Source of the DNA: Acridotheres tristis
Lineage: Eukaryota > Chordata > Aves > Passeriformes > Sturnidae
Assembly (NCBI GenBank): GCA_037013685.1
Contig: CM072905.1
Location: forward strand, 9,452,991 to 9,516,990
Direction: 5' to 3'
DNA length: 64,000 nucleotides
The first letter of the stretch is position 1, and every line of letters begins with the position of its first letter. The notes beneath the pieces were generated by a model. The model saw nothing but the letters and a program-made list of their open reading frames with translations. It searched no databases and was not told the DNA's origin. The position numbers were made by a program, and so were the translations under genes. Of this stretch, positions 1 to 13,520 are shown in pieces.

Positions 1-1772
1 AGGGAAGGCTCCTTGCATTTCACACATTCTTTCTAAATAAATGGAGGTGCCCTGTTGCTTTTGGAAAGGCTGATTATTTTGTTTATAAATTTAAAAATGC
101 TCACTCAACTGCTTCTGACACCCCACTTCTCTAACATTAATGGCAGAGATGGGGAGTGAGGCTTTTTCCCTAAATCATCTCCTTGGGCTACCCTGTAACC
201 CTGCAAGCTCTAAAACCTTTTCATCATCTTCTCTGAAGATTTTTTTTTGTTTTTATTGAGAAGTGTCACTGAATCTTTCCAAGCAATGCGTTGAGGCTGA
301 AATTTAAATTCTAGATCAAAAGAGACCTGTTTGTTTAATGGCAAGTTGTTGATTCAATATTGATATACAGAGAGAAAGCAGGAAAAATAACCTGACAATG
401 ATGCTCAAACAAGGTCAGTGGGAGCAAATCTGGTCAGGCTCTGCTGCAAACTAAAGAGGAGCAATCATTTCAGTCTGGAATAGTGCTAAAAGACACCTCA
501 AGGTTATTCCTTTAGAAGTGGTGAGTTGAAGTCAGCACTAGTGTGAAAGGGAGATATCCCCTTTGGAGGCAAGGATTTTGGGGAGGAGATGGTTCTTTTG
601 CCCTGGAGTGTGAAGTGCCTTCACTAAAGGGTTGTTTCCTCTGCTGAGGGGTACAAAGCAGCTAATAAAATAAAACAAGAAGGAAGAACTCCCTCCAAAG
701 GAGTAACTGTGAAGGGAAGGGAAGGGTTTATGCACACAGTTTTTCCTAGCCCTGGTCACAGTCCTAAGCTTGAAAACTTGTCCCTCAAAAGCTACAAACC
801 AAAAGGGAAATAAAAACTGGCCAAAGGTTCAGCTGCATTTTCCACTATCTCAACATTTAGAAGATTGACACATGGTTTCAGAACGCTTTGAGCTGGCAGT
901 ATTAATAAAGCTGCGTCCATTGTCAGCATTTCAATGTCAGGTTCACTGGAGCAAGGGCTGGAACTGAGCGATCCTGGTTCCCAAAAGCACACCCTGGCCA
1001 CCAGGCTGGAGAATCTGCCTTATGCTCACTTTCTAGCTGAGTGCATTCTGAAACAGCCCATGCAAGACACTTCACAGAAGGAAGGACCAAAAGGTCTCTC
1101 TCATATGTTGATGGAGAAACTCTGCTACAGAGCAGAGCTCAAACCCACTCACATTCCAGCAACAGAGCATTAATTACTCATTTAATGTTGGGGAAAAGGC
1201 TGGAACAGCAATATTGTAAACCTTCAATTACTAAGGCGTGGAAACAAAAGGTTGCATTTCAGGCTGCAGCAAAAACAAAGATTTTCTGGGTTTTCATTTT
1301 GGGGAGGGGAAAGAAAAAAACGATCAGGCGAACAAACAAATTACTGCAGACTAATCACAGGCATTAAAAAATATCACTTCCTCCCTCCAGATGGGAAAGA
1401 GTGTATTTGTACAGCCCATATTCAGTGTGTTTCCTCCCTTTGAAAGCCATCAGAGAGCTAATGAAAAACACAAGAGCAAAAGCAGCGTCTGGTACTACCT
1501 TGAAGATCTACTGCAATCATCAGAGGGTCTGGGACAGCAAAAATATTGTTCCTGTAGACTGCCAGACTTTTCCACTTGCATCTCCTCCATGATTTCTGCA
1601 ATACAGGAAGAATGGGCCAAGAGGAAGCAAAAAAGCTCCTTTCCAGATCTGGGTATTCTTAAATATCTAGATGGGGTTTTCAAAGACCCAAATCAATGAA
1701 TTGGGCATGTTACCCATCAATACCAGTGGCAATATCATGCATGTTATATGAAGTCCATATTACCCCCTCTCT

Positions 1773-1842
1773 TGAGAATGGGTTTGAAGTTAAATCAAAA
1801 TGAGGCCTGAGAATGGGTTTGAAGCTAAATCAAAATGAGGTA
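1773..1842. repeat. Two-copy 35-bp tandem duplication
   Basis: The unit beginning TGAGAATGGGTTTGAAG occurs twice head to tail with a period of 35 bp and very few differences between copies. No gene overlaps it. It looks like a recent local slippage duplication. Confidence 0.85.
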
Positions 1843-3429
1843 TAAAGTCCATTCATCACAATAGGAATCTTAACTTTAGTTTCTGGACTTGATCTTTAGA
1901 ACAGTAGGAACTGAGCCCAAACCAAACCTCAACTATCTTCTCATGCCATGCCTGTCCCTGCAGGACTCCTGACCCCTCAGCTCCTGTGAAGGGGAAGGGG
2001 ATCCCACTGGAAGGGCTGGGAAGCCACTTGCTCAGCATTCATCACTGTGCTGGTGTTTGAGTTTTTAGGCTTTAACAGGAGCATGACTCAAAGGACACCC
2101 CAAGCCAGGGCTCTGACCCCTTCCCTGCCAGGTTCTGCCTGCAATTCTGCCAGATTCTGACCATGCCATGAAGAAAACATCTGAAGGTGAACAACACAGA
2201 TGACACATGATCATACCCACTTTCATCAATGTCCCCATTTCTTTCAGGGTCTGGAGAACCAACAACCCAGACACTGAGCCCTGAAATGGCTCCAGCCCTG
2301 AGCAGCACACATCAAGGCTCAACCTCCTGTTGCCTCCTCTGAAATACATAAACCATATGTTCACCCTGAGCACAAAGGTGACCTTACAGCACAGCACACA
2401 CGTCCAGGCACACAAAGCAGCTCAGTGTGCCTGTGCACTATCTGCAGGGAGGTGTGCATGTGCCAAACACATCAATCCTCCACGAAGCCAGGGCAAGCAG
2501 AAACCTCTGGGACACGGGCACTTTAACCCTTTAGAGCACAGCCCTGCAAGCGGCCCTGGGACTGAAGGTCTCAAATCCCTTGGTTTGATGTTGTCCCAAA
2601 TCCCTCTGGCCCCCCTTGATGCAGGTGCACTGCTCAGGGGTTCATCCTGATGCCCTATGAACCTAAAAATGAAACAAGGCACACTTTGGAGATAATATTA
2701 GTAAAGGAGGAAATATAAAACCTCCAATAATGGTCTTTATTGGAGGCCTACAGGTCCAGATACAGAAAATGTCCACAAAAGCCCACCCCCCCCTACAAGA
2801 GTGAATATATTTTTTTTAAGTTTAGTAGATTAGCATAATTGACAAAAAAGCACCAATTTGGAGCACAAGTGGTGATGTAATTCCCCCCCAGTTCAAGCCC
2901 TTTCTAAATCCTTCTCTCCTCAGAGGGGACTTTACTTTGTTGATGAAAATGTGTCTCAAAGAGCTGGTTTTTGGCCTTGGTTCCCAGGGAGAACCAAGAT
3001 AGGACCGGGACTTTGGAATATGTTTTGTCTTTCTGCCTATCAGGGCAGGTAAAAGTACTGGGAAAACTAGCTATGAATGTAGGCTACAGAGCTCCAAATA
3101 TATGGGCAAAGAATACAGAGAATATGTAAAAGAAATAAACCATTAGGCATCCATTTCAGTCCAGGATGGGCAGTAAGCTTACCTTAATAAGGTATAAAAG
3201 CTTGTATTGCCTCGTGCTTTTGCTTTTCAAAACCTTCTTTTCACCAATCATCTCAGCCAGGCAGTGACTGAATGTCCCCACTCGCAGCCCCCCAGCCACG
3301 AGCTGATGCTCAGCCCTGTGCTGGCTCTCTCCATGGGTCTGCAGCCCAGACAGGGCAGCCAAAGGGTCATCCTGCATCCCAGAGCCAGGGTTTGACCTGA
3401 CCCAAGCTCGGGCAGCTCACAGGAATGTG

Positions 3430-3502
3430 TTTGAACGACCTACTCCAGTGCAAGATGGTCTTTCAGGTCCTTTCCAACCCAAACCACTCCATGATTCTAG
3501 AA
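3430..3502 (+). mobile_element. CR1 LINE 3' tail fragment
   Basis: The stretch reads ...GGTCCTTTCCAACCCAAACC... and then CATGATTCTAG, the usual 3' end of avian CR1 retroposons. Only the extreme 3' end is clear; the 5' boundary is not defined. There is no coding capacity. Confidence 0.8.
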
Positions 3503-6500
3503 TTGCCATCCTCGGGCTGTTTTAAGCCAGTGCAAGTGCTTCCCACCCCACATGATGCTGCCCAGGGAGCATGAATGATGCAGCTGAGTGTGTCAAGCTG
3601 TGCAGAGCTGTATGGAGAGAGCAGCCTCAGCTGCACCCCTTCCTGCCCCTCTGCAAGATGGAATATCTCGTTTCCATGCCTCTTAATTAAAGGGGGTAGC
3701 ACACTTACAAAGGGAAGCAAGAGGTTATGCCCAGCAAACAATGGCCCACTCAATGAAAAGAAAATGCTCCTAGGAAACACGGAGCAGGGGAGTCAAGTGT
3801 TCCCATTTATCCTCTGCTGCCTTTTATCCAGAGCTGATTCTGCTGCCACACCACAGTCCCTCCTCTGTCACTCCCCTTTCTCACATCCACCCTCCACGAG
3901 ATCAAACCTTGTCCAGACCAAACACCTTGATGCTGCAAACCAATGCTCCCCAAAATTGTCCCAGCAAGGCAGAGGCCTACAGCAAACAAATCCAACAGGA
4001 CAGGCAGCTGACCATGGTTTAATGAGGCTTCTCATTAAGAAGGAAATGCTGAAATGAAAACTTTTAATGGCAAAAGCATTCCTATTCATGAGCCACTTTA
4101 GAGGACAGAGCTGTGCATGGCTTTCCCTCTTACCTGTGGCTTCTTAATAACAGCTTGGGGCTATAAGATGAGGAGGATTTTTAAACTTTAGCTGCTCTTT
4201 GCCAGTTTTGCAATTCTCTTTTGCAAGTTGTCAAGTTTGTTTTGCAATGGCTTCCCCAGCCGGGTATCAGCATCATCTCTCATTTAAAGAAAATAATAGG
4301 TTTCTAGCCAGGTTGAACAAAAAATCCCAAGCAGAACAGGCTCAAAAGACAAGAGCCAAATGGAAATCTTGTGTTATCAGTTTCCCAAAAATAGTGTGAA
4401 TTTTAAATTTAGTTTTTCCCCCTCTGGTTCACAGTTCTAAGTCACTCGAATAGGCGACTCTGCTCTGTTCTTTGGTCCATTTATTTACTTTCTGCCCTCA
4501 TTAAAAGCAGGAAAACCCAAGCTGGCTGTTATCCCGTGTCATGTCCCCACCACACACACACACCTCACCTGCTGGGAGCTGCTGGGGCACCAAAGCTGAT
4601 GGGGCCACCCTGAGCTTCTGCCTCCATCCCACCCTGACCCACACAAGAGGGATCAGCCCCTGGTGTAAAGCACCAAAACTTGCAGGGCACCTCAAATGAG
4701 GGTCTGACCTAAACAAAACCTGACACCCAGCTCCCACAGGGTCTTTAGGAGCAATTCCCATGGCCTGGGTGATTTATTGTGACCATCAGGATGATCAGAA
4801 TGATTTATTTGTCCTTTGAAGCACATTTTCTACATGCCAGGTGCTGAGCACAAAGAGAACAAACCAGAAAACAACAGACATTTGAAAGGCCATTAAACCT
4901 CGAGTTTGAGGTCTGAGAGGAGGTTCTGGGACATCCTTTTACATCTGCCTGGAGAAGGAAGGAGCCACATCCCCAGCTTCCCATCCAGGGCACAGAAGGT
5001 GCCACAAGGCTTTGGAGAAGTTGTTTGTGAATCTGGGAGGCAGCAGAAACCACAATGGCAGCATCCAAAACTGCCCACCACAGCAGCACCTTTCCTTGGA
5101 GACAAAGTCACTGCAGCACCAATTGGAGAAAAGATTTTTTTTTAAAAAAGTATTTAAAAACTGGAAGAATGCAGCAAGTGAACATAGAGCATTGCAAAGT
5201 AGAAAACAGATCCACAATTCATCGAATTTGGCTCCATTTCACACAACAGACTGTTCAACAGCAGATGTCAAGTGCATTTATGGTGTGGGAACATTTCCAG
5301 TTGCTTCCTGGGGTCTTGGTAAGATCTCTGTGATTTGCCTGAGAGAAATTGTTGCCTGGTTAGAGATGAAAAGTTTTTTTCAAATTTACAACTCCAGTTT
5401 CCACCTTCCATAAACTGTTCTGTGCTGTCAGAAGGGAATACTCTAAATCCTGCTCTGCCACAAGCATCATTTCCTCCCCCTTCCTCTGTTTTCAAGGGAA
5501 AGCATTTCTTCTAAAAAAAAAATTGAATTACAATTGACTAAAACTAATAGCAAACTCACATTAAATTAATTGGGTTATTTGGCAACAAAATCAGGAAGAA
5601 AAATGGGACTTATCAAATGGAAATATTGGTATATTCCTTTTGAATATGCCAAAATGGAAAATACCAAAACACATTTTCCTTGGCATTTCCAAGGAAAACT
5701 TTCTGACATCTCATTTGGAAAGCAAGCTCTGTTTCAAAAGATACTCATGTTTAATAATTTAAAAGGAGGAAACAGAAAGAATCAAATACAGCATGTTGAG
5801 ACAAACAAAATCTTTTCCTGACCCATCCCCCCAAAAACAAACAAACTAAAAACCCCAAACCAACAAAAACTAACAAAACAAACCCTTAAAATATATATTT
5901 AAGTTTTCTTGTAGGAAATGAATTAAGGTAAACTTAATTATCTTGGGAATAGGGTGGTCCCATAAAATAAAAAGTCAGCAGCTTGCACAGACCTCGTCTC
6001 CAATATTTGCTGTATGGGAGAGTTGCTTTTGCTGGTGAGGTTTTGATAAGGTACAAATGAGTAGAAAATAAATAAGCAAGGCAGAGATGGAGCCTGCTGA
6101 CACCAAGCCCATAGGAGAAGGCAACCATGACCTGACCAGGCAGAGGAGGGAGAGGTGGTGCCAGGGCAGTGGCACAGGGGCCCGAATCAAATCATTCACA
6201 GAGGAAGAGAAGATCTTCAACACCAACATTCATCAGCTCAAAACTGCTGTGGGAGCTAAATCCTGGGGAAAACCTTTCCCTGCTGTCTCAGAGCTGAGAC
6301 AGAGCTGTGGCAAATGAGGGATGGGGTCAGGTTGCCCAGGAGTGATGGATTGCACTCCCTGCAAGCCTTCCAGGCCACCTCACCCACCTTGGGGCTGGCA
6401 GGTCATTGTCGTGCAGCAGCATGGAAGCCCCAAATCTCACTCTTCCAAACTGCAATTCTTTATTACCCACTGTCAGAAATACCCTGGGCCAGCTACAGAT

Positions 6501-9500
6501 CCTCCCACCTGCTCCCCATTTCCAGTTCTGCCTGGAATGGAAAACACGGGGCAAAACTCAGCCCTGGGGCCAAGTGCCATCCTTTTGTCTGTGCTGGAGC
6601 AAAGTGGGAGTGCCAGCCTCAGGTGGGCTCTGGAGCTTGCTGGTACCCAGACCTGTGAGATTTGAATGTGAATACAAAGTGCTACCCCCACACACTCCAT
6701 CCAGGGATTTTCCCCCCTATCAGGCTCAGGAAACTGATGAGGGTGCAGCAAATGGGGATCTCCCGGGGCCAATTAGCAGAGATTTGGGCAGCATCCAGAC
6801 ACTGCTGGGGGTCACTGAAAAGCCGTGAATTTCCAGCTGCCTCCCCTGCCCACACCATTCATTTACCAACGCACAAAGTGGGCACAGGTGGAGCTGGGTC
6901 CAAAATAAGAGTTTTGTTTATCCAGGCAGCAGGGCTCGGGCACCAGTCATGGCAACCTGCATCGTGTGTTTGCATCCCAATAAATTCCAAGCACCACAGA
7001 TCGAGGCTGGAATGCAAACAAAGCCATGCCGAGCCTCGGGACAAAGGCAAGGAGCTGCCCATGCTGCAATAACCTTGTCACCTGGAAAACCTGGGCCAGG
7101 GTGCCACCAAGGCATCATCACCTTTGCCTATGCAAACCAGAGGGTGAACCGGCTCTTCCTGCTATGCTGAGGCTCCTAGCAGGGTAAAGCAGAGAAATCT
7201 GGTTTATCTGGAGCTCTGGATTGGTGGACAGTACTTGGGTACCTGCCCTCTCCTCTGGAATGGGAGGAATACACTCACATAAAATATGAACAATTGTAAA
7301 GAACAACCAGAATGTGCCTCTGGTATGTCTGATGATGCCCCACGTGCTGCCCCAAACCTCCCTGGAAAACCAGACACTATTTTTTTCTCTGTTTTTCCAC
7401 TTGCAGGGATGCTCAAGTGCTCCTTGTAACTCCAGAGCAGCAAATTTTTCTACAGGAGCATGATGTTTTAAAGGTGATGGTATGTTTTTATGAGGCCAGG
7501 AGGGAAACATTTCGGCCACGACTACGAATTTGCTGTCTAGACACATATTTGACAAAAAAAGGGACACTTTAACATAACCCTTACAGAGTATTGAGCACAA
7601 CTACTCAAAGACCCTTTTAAACCTCACGCCCCAAAAGCCTTTCTGCCCACAAGCAAGCTTCAGCCAAAGTATACAAATATCAGGGACACCCCAAACCCTG
7701 CCCTCGTGCCAGGCACCCCCCCAGCATCCTGCCAGCCCAGCATGAATTAAGGGCTGGGTATGAAGACTGCAGTTAATAGAAACACTCCTAACTTCAGACA
7801 GCCTCAAACCCTGTTAGACAGAGGAATATCTGAGTTTCCATACTGTAACCACAGAAAACACTCTGTGTGTCAGAGGGAACCACTTCTCACGGAGCAGGAA
7901 AATGTGACACTTGCAGCAGTCACATCAGCCTGAAGTGCAACTTGTTGTGCAAGGAATTTGCTGGGAACATCCACTTCGGCTGCTCAAGGGCGTCTCTGCT
8001 GCCCCTTTGATTTCTGCTTGCATGGGGGGCCACACAAGGTAGCAGCACTGTCAGCTGGAGGACTCTGCACAGATAAAGGGCTCAACCTGACAGAAGCAAA
8101 CGTGCCAACCAGTGACAAACATTTCTTTCACTGAGGATGTGGTTGCAGTTGTCCTGCTGTGGGTGCAGGAGGATAATCCCATTATCAGTCACCTGCAAGA
8201 AACTGAATCAGCAGTCTGAGCATGGGCACAGGTAGCCCTGGAGCTCTGGGGTGGCAGACAGGCAGTCTGGAGCAGAAGTTATAGCTGCCTGACAGGTCTG
8301 AGAGTTCTTGTCTCACTGATCCAACCTGATCAAAGACACAGGGCATGGCTGCTTGTGGCAAGGTCCTGAGGCACAGCCCTGCAGCTGGCACTGACCCCAG
8401 GTTTCAACAACAGAAGCCATCCCTCTGAGAATGCAACAGCTTCTCTGAAAGCAGTAGGAATGTGGAGTTAAACCCCGTCTCTAAAGCAATGCAAATGCCA
8501 GTTAAGTTTAATAGCAGAGCACTACAAACTTCAGCTCCAAAAAATGCTGCAACTGTGTGCACAGGCTGCCTCTGAAGACACTAAAACGTGCTCTGTGCCT
8601 TTCCTGATTTTTTTATGCAGGGCCACATCACCCCAGAGACTGCTCTTGCTGACCCCAAAAATGATGTGGGCATTCACATTTTGGTGAGTCTGATTCCTAC
8701 TGCACACACCCCACACTGAGCACAGCACCACCCACCTGCAGCAGGAGACTGGGACAGAAATGGGCTGCCCTGCTCATGCTGGTTTTGATACAAGCACTTC
8801 ATACAAGGTTAAAAAAATATCTTCTGTACCCTGACCAGAAGTGAACTCCAAATCCAGCATTCCTGCCCAGTTCAACACTGACCACATCATTCACCTACTC
8901 TAGAAGCATTCAGAAATGCATTAATCTGCATTGCTGGGTCAGGACTGGAAATGTCCCTGTCCCCAAACCCCAGAGCTGGGCAGACATGCCCTGGAGCCCT
9001 TTGTTCTGCCCAGCCCAGCAGTGTGGCACTGAGCTCTTGGGGTTCAGCACCAGGACAGGGCCAGTGTGGCCTCAGGTCAGGACTCTGCTCATCCAGGGAG
9101 TACATGGTAGGAAACCAGTCTGGCATGAGACATGGCTGTGCTTTGGCCAAACATTGAAAAAATACATTTTCAGTGCTCAGAACAAACTTTGTATTTTAGG
9201 TATTATGGAAAATTTCCAGCAGAAAGACATTTAGATATTAGAATTGCCATTTCTTGTTAATCAACATTTTTCTTCAACTTTCCTGTGAGGAGTTATTAAA
9301 GAGTGACTGGGTTTGCTCTCTCCAGCTACCAGCAGAATACCCCACACAGCCCCTTCTCCCTTCCACTGCCACCTAGGCCAGCTCCAGCTCTCTGGGAGCA
9401 GGGCATGACAATCAGAACAGTAGGAAATGCAATTTCTGATGACTTAAGAATCACTGGAACAGTACAAAACATTAAATTTTATAACAGAAGTGTATGTTCC

Positions 9501-10033
9501 ATTCATTTCCACAAAAATGTTTTATGTTGTTGCAGATTCTGCAGCTGTTTGTGTCCTGGCAAAGCCTTCTCACAGCAGTGGGTTTGCTTCCTCCTGAGGG
9601 TTCTGTGGAAAGGTGACTGTGCTGTGTCTTTGAACCCCTGTTGTTGGTTATTCCAGGTTAGGAATGATCACACTTCAGTCATGGTTTCCCTCACAAGCTC
9701 CTGACCCCCTCCCACAAATGCAATTCCACCTTCCCGGGTGTCCTTGCCTGGCAATTGCTCTGCAGCTGAGTTTAACACCTTGACAGGCAGAACCTCCTGG
9801 TGTTAGTGTCACTTTACCTAACTCCACAAATATGCCATCAGAAGACAGAGAATGAAGTGAGTGTGTCTGTGAGGTGGGAAAGTGCCAAGTCTTTCCTCCT
9901 TCCTGAGGAGCAGCAGCTCCATGGCCCAGAAAGAAGGGAATGGGGACTCTTGGGTGGCTCCAGAGCAGAGCACACACAGGGCTGGGGCAGAGACACAACC
10001 AGGTTAAGAAATGAGGTGATGCCATCACAAGGC

Positions 10034-10067
10034 TTTCATTTCATTTCATTTATTTCATTTCATTTCA
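10034..10067. repeat. TTTCA microsatellite
   Basis: This is an imperfect array of TTTCA pentamers, interrupted once by TTTAT, with about six or seven units. It lies in the gene-free left flank. Confidence 0.9.
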
Positions 10068-11151
10068 AATCCACCCAGTGTGGGCCATTGGCAGATGCAC
10101 TCCAAGGGAATGGTGAATCCTGGACAGTGGTGGGGTAGAGCAGCCCAGCAAGGGGAATAGGTTTTGGGATCAAAAGGTCATGTGAAAACACCTCCAGGAT
10201 GGCTGAACGTGCTGGTTTGGCTGTGCTGCTGCCTGCAAGAGAGCTCCTGCTGTCTCAGGCTGGCTGGAAGTTGTTCACCTTGGCTCCTCCAGATCTCTCC
10301 AGCCCATGGGATACATGTCATTTGAGCTTCTACAGACTGATCAAACACACATCGTTAACATTTGCCATCAGGACACTCCAGATCACAGCATTAGAGACCA
10401 CACGTGGAGCAGACAGCAGTCCAAACGCCAAGCTAATGGAGAACTGAGGAGAAGTACAGGTTACTCCAATAAATAGCAGAAAACTGGGGAGAAAAAAACA
10501 TTAGAGACGAGACTTCTACCTAAAAACATAGTGGGTGCTAACTCCAGAAGCCTGTAAAACGTCTTAGCTGCAATATTTTCACTTGGAAAAAAAAAAAAAA
10601 AGAAAAAAACCAGAAATAATTATTTTTCTTTTCATCAAAATGTCAAAATTAGTGGTGAGACTGAAGCAAGTCTCTCTCCTCCCACCCAGGGCAGCAGTAA
10701 AAGTGCCACTGCCTGAAGGCTTGCAGCATCCTGAAGGGTCTCCTTGGCCCAGCACACCCATTACAGCCGCTTTACTGGGAAGCAGCAAACGTCTGTGCTA
10801 ACTCCAACCACCCCCTTGGAAGCTGCCAGCTCGGGAAAGGAGGGACACTGTCACTGCAGGACAAAGCCAAGCAGAGACACGTGTCCCAGGAAGGCTCACG
10901 GAGCAAAGTGTAGGTCCCAGGAGCTCCGGGCAGGTGGCTGAGGCTGCCCGTGCCCCCAGTGGGCTCTGCTTTGCCAGAAGGAGCACGAAAGCCCCACTAA
11001 GGCTCCAGCAGCCCCAGCCCCCGGGGCTGGCACTAATGAAGCTGCCTGGCCCTCCTTCCCTTTCTTTTTTCTTTTCCCAGGTTGGAGCACCCCATCCCAT
11101 CAGGGTGTACTTGAAAGAACAGGATACTTCCTTTGTATGGGGAAACAAATG

Positions 11152-11400
11152 AAGATTAATGTGTTAGTTGTAATTAATCTGCGATGACAGATTAGCAGAG
11201 CAGTGGCAGTGCCTTTTGCTGCTGCAGGAGCCAGTGCTGATAGGACAGCTGGTGAGAGGGGACACCAAATTCAATTTGCTCCTCATTTGCATACATATGA
11301 CAACCATCTGTGCTAATAGCACTGCAATGTCTCTATTAGGCTCTCTTGGAGTGTGCCAGCTCACCTAGACTCCAATTAGGCCTTTAAGTGAGAAAGCTCA
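11152..11400. promoter_or_regulatory. Possible conserved non-coding element
   Basis: About 250 bp of non-repetitive sequence is dense in homeodomain-type and octamer-type words: TTGTAATTAATCTG, CAGATTAGC, an ATTTGCAT octamer near 11,285, CAATTAGG and ACAGCTG. This composition resembles developmental enhancers conserved in vertebrates. There is no coding signal. The call rests only on word composition; conservation in other birds was not tested. Confidence 0.3.
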
Positions 11401-11885
11401 AAGCATAAATATTTGCTGAGGGGAAGGCGAGAGGCTGCTCAGCCCCTGCCCCTCGTGCTGCAGCCTGAGCCCTCCTCAGTCCCTGGCCCAGGATGTTCTG
11501 CTGCCGTTTAGCACTTGCTGATGGGATGCTGAACTCCATCAGCACCAGCACCACGTTATCCAAAAATGCTTTAAGCCATGTGAGAAAACCCAAAAGAGCT
11601 GCAGAGGCTGCCCGAAGATCAGTCCTGCAATGAGGAAGAAGGCCTGGCCAGCATGGGTGCCCCAGATTTTCACCCAAATTCGGGAGCTCTGACTCAAGTG
11701 CTACCCCCAAGGCTGGAAGAGGCTGTTGGAAGCCAGGGAGGGGTCCTGTGTGGGAGGTGCAAAGGTTGTGTCCTGCCCAGGTTTCAGATGGACCCCTCTC
11801 CAGCTGCTGCTCCTGTGTGACACCAGCACCCGCCCAGCTCCAGCCACGAGAGAGCCACGGGCATTTGATCCAGAACTGAGAGCAT

Positions 11886-12437
11886 GAACCTAATCCTAAC
11901 AGCAGACATAACACTAAACTTCTTCCTGAACATTAATCTAACTCTAACCATAATCATGACACTCAGGCTAACCCAAAGCCTAAACCTAAATTTATGCTAA
12001 ACCTAACCACAGCAGTAAACCTCACATAATCCTAGCCCAAAACCTTCCATAATTCCAAAATGAACCCTAACCTTAACCAAAAATCACCCTAAACCGAACA
12101 CTAGAATTAAACCTATTCTGATTCATTACAAAAGCCTAACCATAAACCCAGACATAAACCAATCCCAAATCCTGAAACTAACCCTAGCCCTAACTTGGAA
12201 TGTAAAAAAACATTAATCTCAACACTAACCATAACACCAAACCCTAAAAATAATCCCTAAACAACCTTAAACCAAACAACTACATAAACAATCTGAAACC
12301 CAAATCTACCCCTAACCCTATCCCAAACCCTAACCCTTCTATAAACCTAATCCTAACCCACATTTAACCCTAACCATAACCCTAATCCTTGCATAAATGT
12401 AACCCTAACCCCCTAACCTCTTAACCCTAACCTCCCA
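11886..12437. repeat. Degenerate telomere-like (CCCTAA) array
   Basis: Around 550 bp are built mostly from CCTAA-type hexamer variants on the + strand. The left half is diverged (CTAATCCTAAC, AACCATAACC). The right part has cleaner runs such as CCCTAACCCTAACC near 12,310-12,430. The C-rich strand is the + strand throughout, which is the orientation of a left-hand chromosome end. I see no facing TTAGGG block, so it is not a simple head-to-head telomere fusion. It is best described as an interstitial or formerly terminal telomeric tract. Confidence 0.85.
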
Positions 12438-12880
12438 TGGGTTGCCTCTCCTCTGCACATGAAACCCTGGGGCTGTGTTCTTTCCTTCCTATGGAGAGGA
12501 ACTCCTCCTTAGGAGCCCATGGCCAAAATTTTTATTGCACCTCCAAAATCCAATACCTCCAAGGATTGTTCCCAGACAAAATCAGCCAGGACAGATGAGT
12601 TTAGCTGGCCTTGACCTCCCCTGAGATGTACCTGGAACACCAGGGCCATGTGGTTTCTTTCCTATGGCAAAGAACTGCCATTTTCTTGGAGCTCTTGGCT
12701 GAAATTGGGATTCCACCTCCAAAATTCAGTACATGCAAGGATTGCTCACAGATGAAAGCTGCTAGGACAGATGAGTCTGGCTGGCCTTGTCTTCTTGTGG
12801 GTCTCCTCTCATCTGCACCTGGAACACTGGGGTTACAGGATTTCTTTCTTGTGGAAATCTCATTGTCATTTTTCAGAGAC
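12438..12880. repeat. Subtelomere-like satellite, about 170-190 bp unit
   Basis: The phrase CCTGGAACACCAGGG and its variants recur near 12,453, 12,624 and 12,813. Each copy is followed by a TTTCTTTCCTATGG segment. In the first two copies this continues to a CACCTCCAAAATCCA segment and then AGGACAGATGAGT. This gives two full diverged copies and a partial third. The array lies directly beside the telomere-like tract, the expected place for a subtelomeric satellite. Possible further decayed material lies at 13,580-13,690. Confidence 0.7.
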
Positions 12881-12889
12881 CATGACCTG

Positions 12890-13520
12890 ACATGACCTTC
12901 CCACCTTTTTCTTCCCTGTCCTTGCCTTGCTTTCACCACTGTGCCATTGATTTCCCTTGCCTACCCATCACTGGGCTCACCTTCCTCTGCCCTGCTTTTC
13001 TTAAAACCTCTGGGCTTTCTCTTGCCTGTCAGTCTCTTGCCTTGCCTTGCCATTCCTACCAAACCTTGCTTTTCCTTGCCATTCCTTTCCATCCCCTACT
13101 TCTTCTTGCCTTGCCTACACCTCTGGCTTTGTGTTGTCTTTTATTCCCATCCCTCACCTTTACCTGCCTACTTCCCTCCTCCCCTATCTTGCCCTGCCTG
13201 CTCCTCCTGCCTCTCACTGCCTTGCCTTTCTCTCAATTGCCTTGTCTTGCAAAGCCACCTCTTGTCTTCCCTGCCCTGCCTACCCATTCCCTTCCTTTGT
13301 GCTGCCTGTCTAACACAGCCCCTGCCTTCCCCTGCCTGCTCCTTTCTTCCCTTGCCTTGCAATGCCTTGCCTTCCTCTTCTTCGCCTTTCTGACCCCTCT
13401 GTGTCCTTGCCTTGCCTTCACTGCCCATCCCTTGCCTTGCTTGGCTTTGTGTACCCATTCCCTTGCCTGGTCCTTTCTTCCCTGGCCTTTCCTTTCCTAC
13501 CCCTTCCCATCCCTGCCTGG
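12890..13520. repeat. Pyrimidine-rich CCTTG-type low-complexity tract
   Basis: About 630 bp are made of degenerate CTTGC/CCTTG/CCTGC pentamers, so the + strand is almost all C and T with few purines. It lacks stop codons in several frames, giving long but meaningless open frames rich in Leu, Pro, Ser and Cys. It is taken as simple-sequence DNA following the satellite. Confidence 0.8.

Larger units (their letters stand above)
1..11880. other. Gene-free left flank
   Basis: I found no convincing exon here on either strand. The open frames are short, have no recognisable domain, and lack splice signals in consistent phase. The base composition is mixed, with homopolymer runs, a CR1 tail near 3.4 kb, a 35-bp tandem duplication near 1.8 kb and a TTTCA microsatellite near 10.05 kb. 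The region may be intergenic or part of a large intron. It ends at the telomere-like array. Confidence 0.6.
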
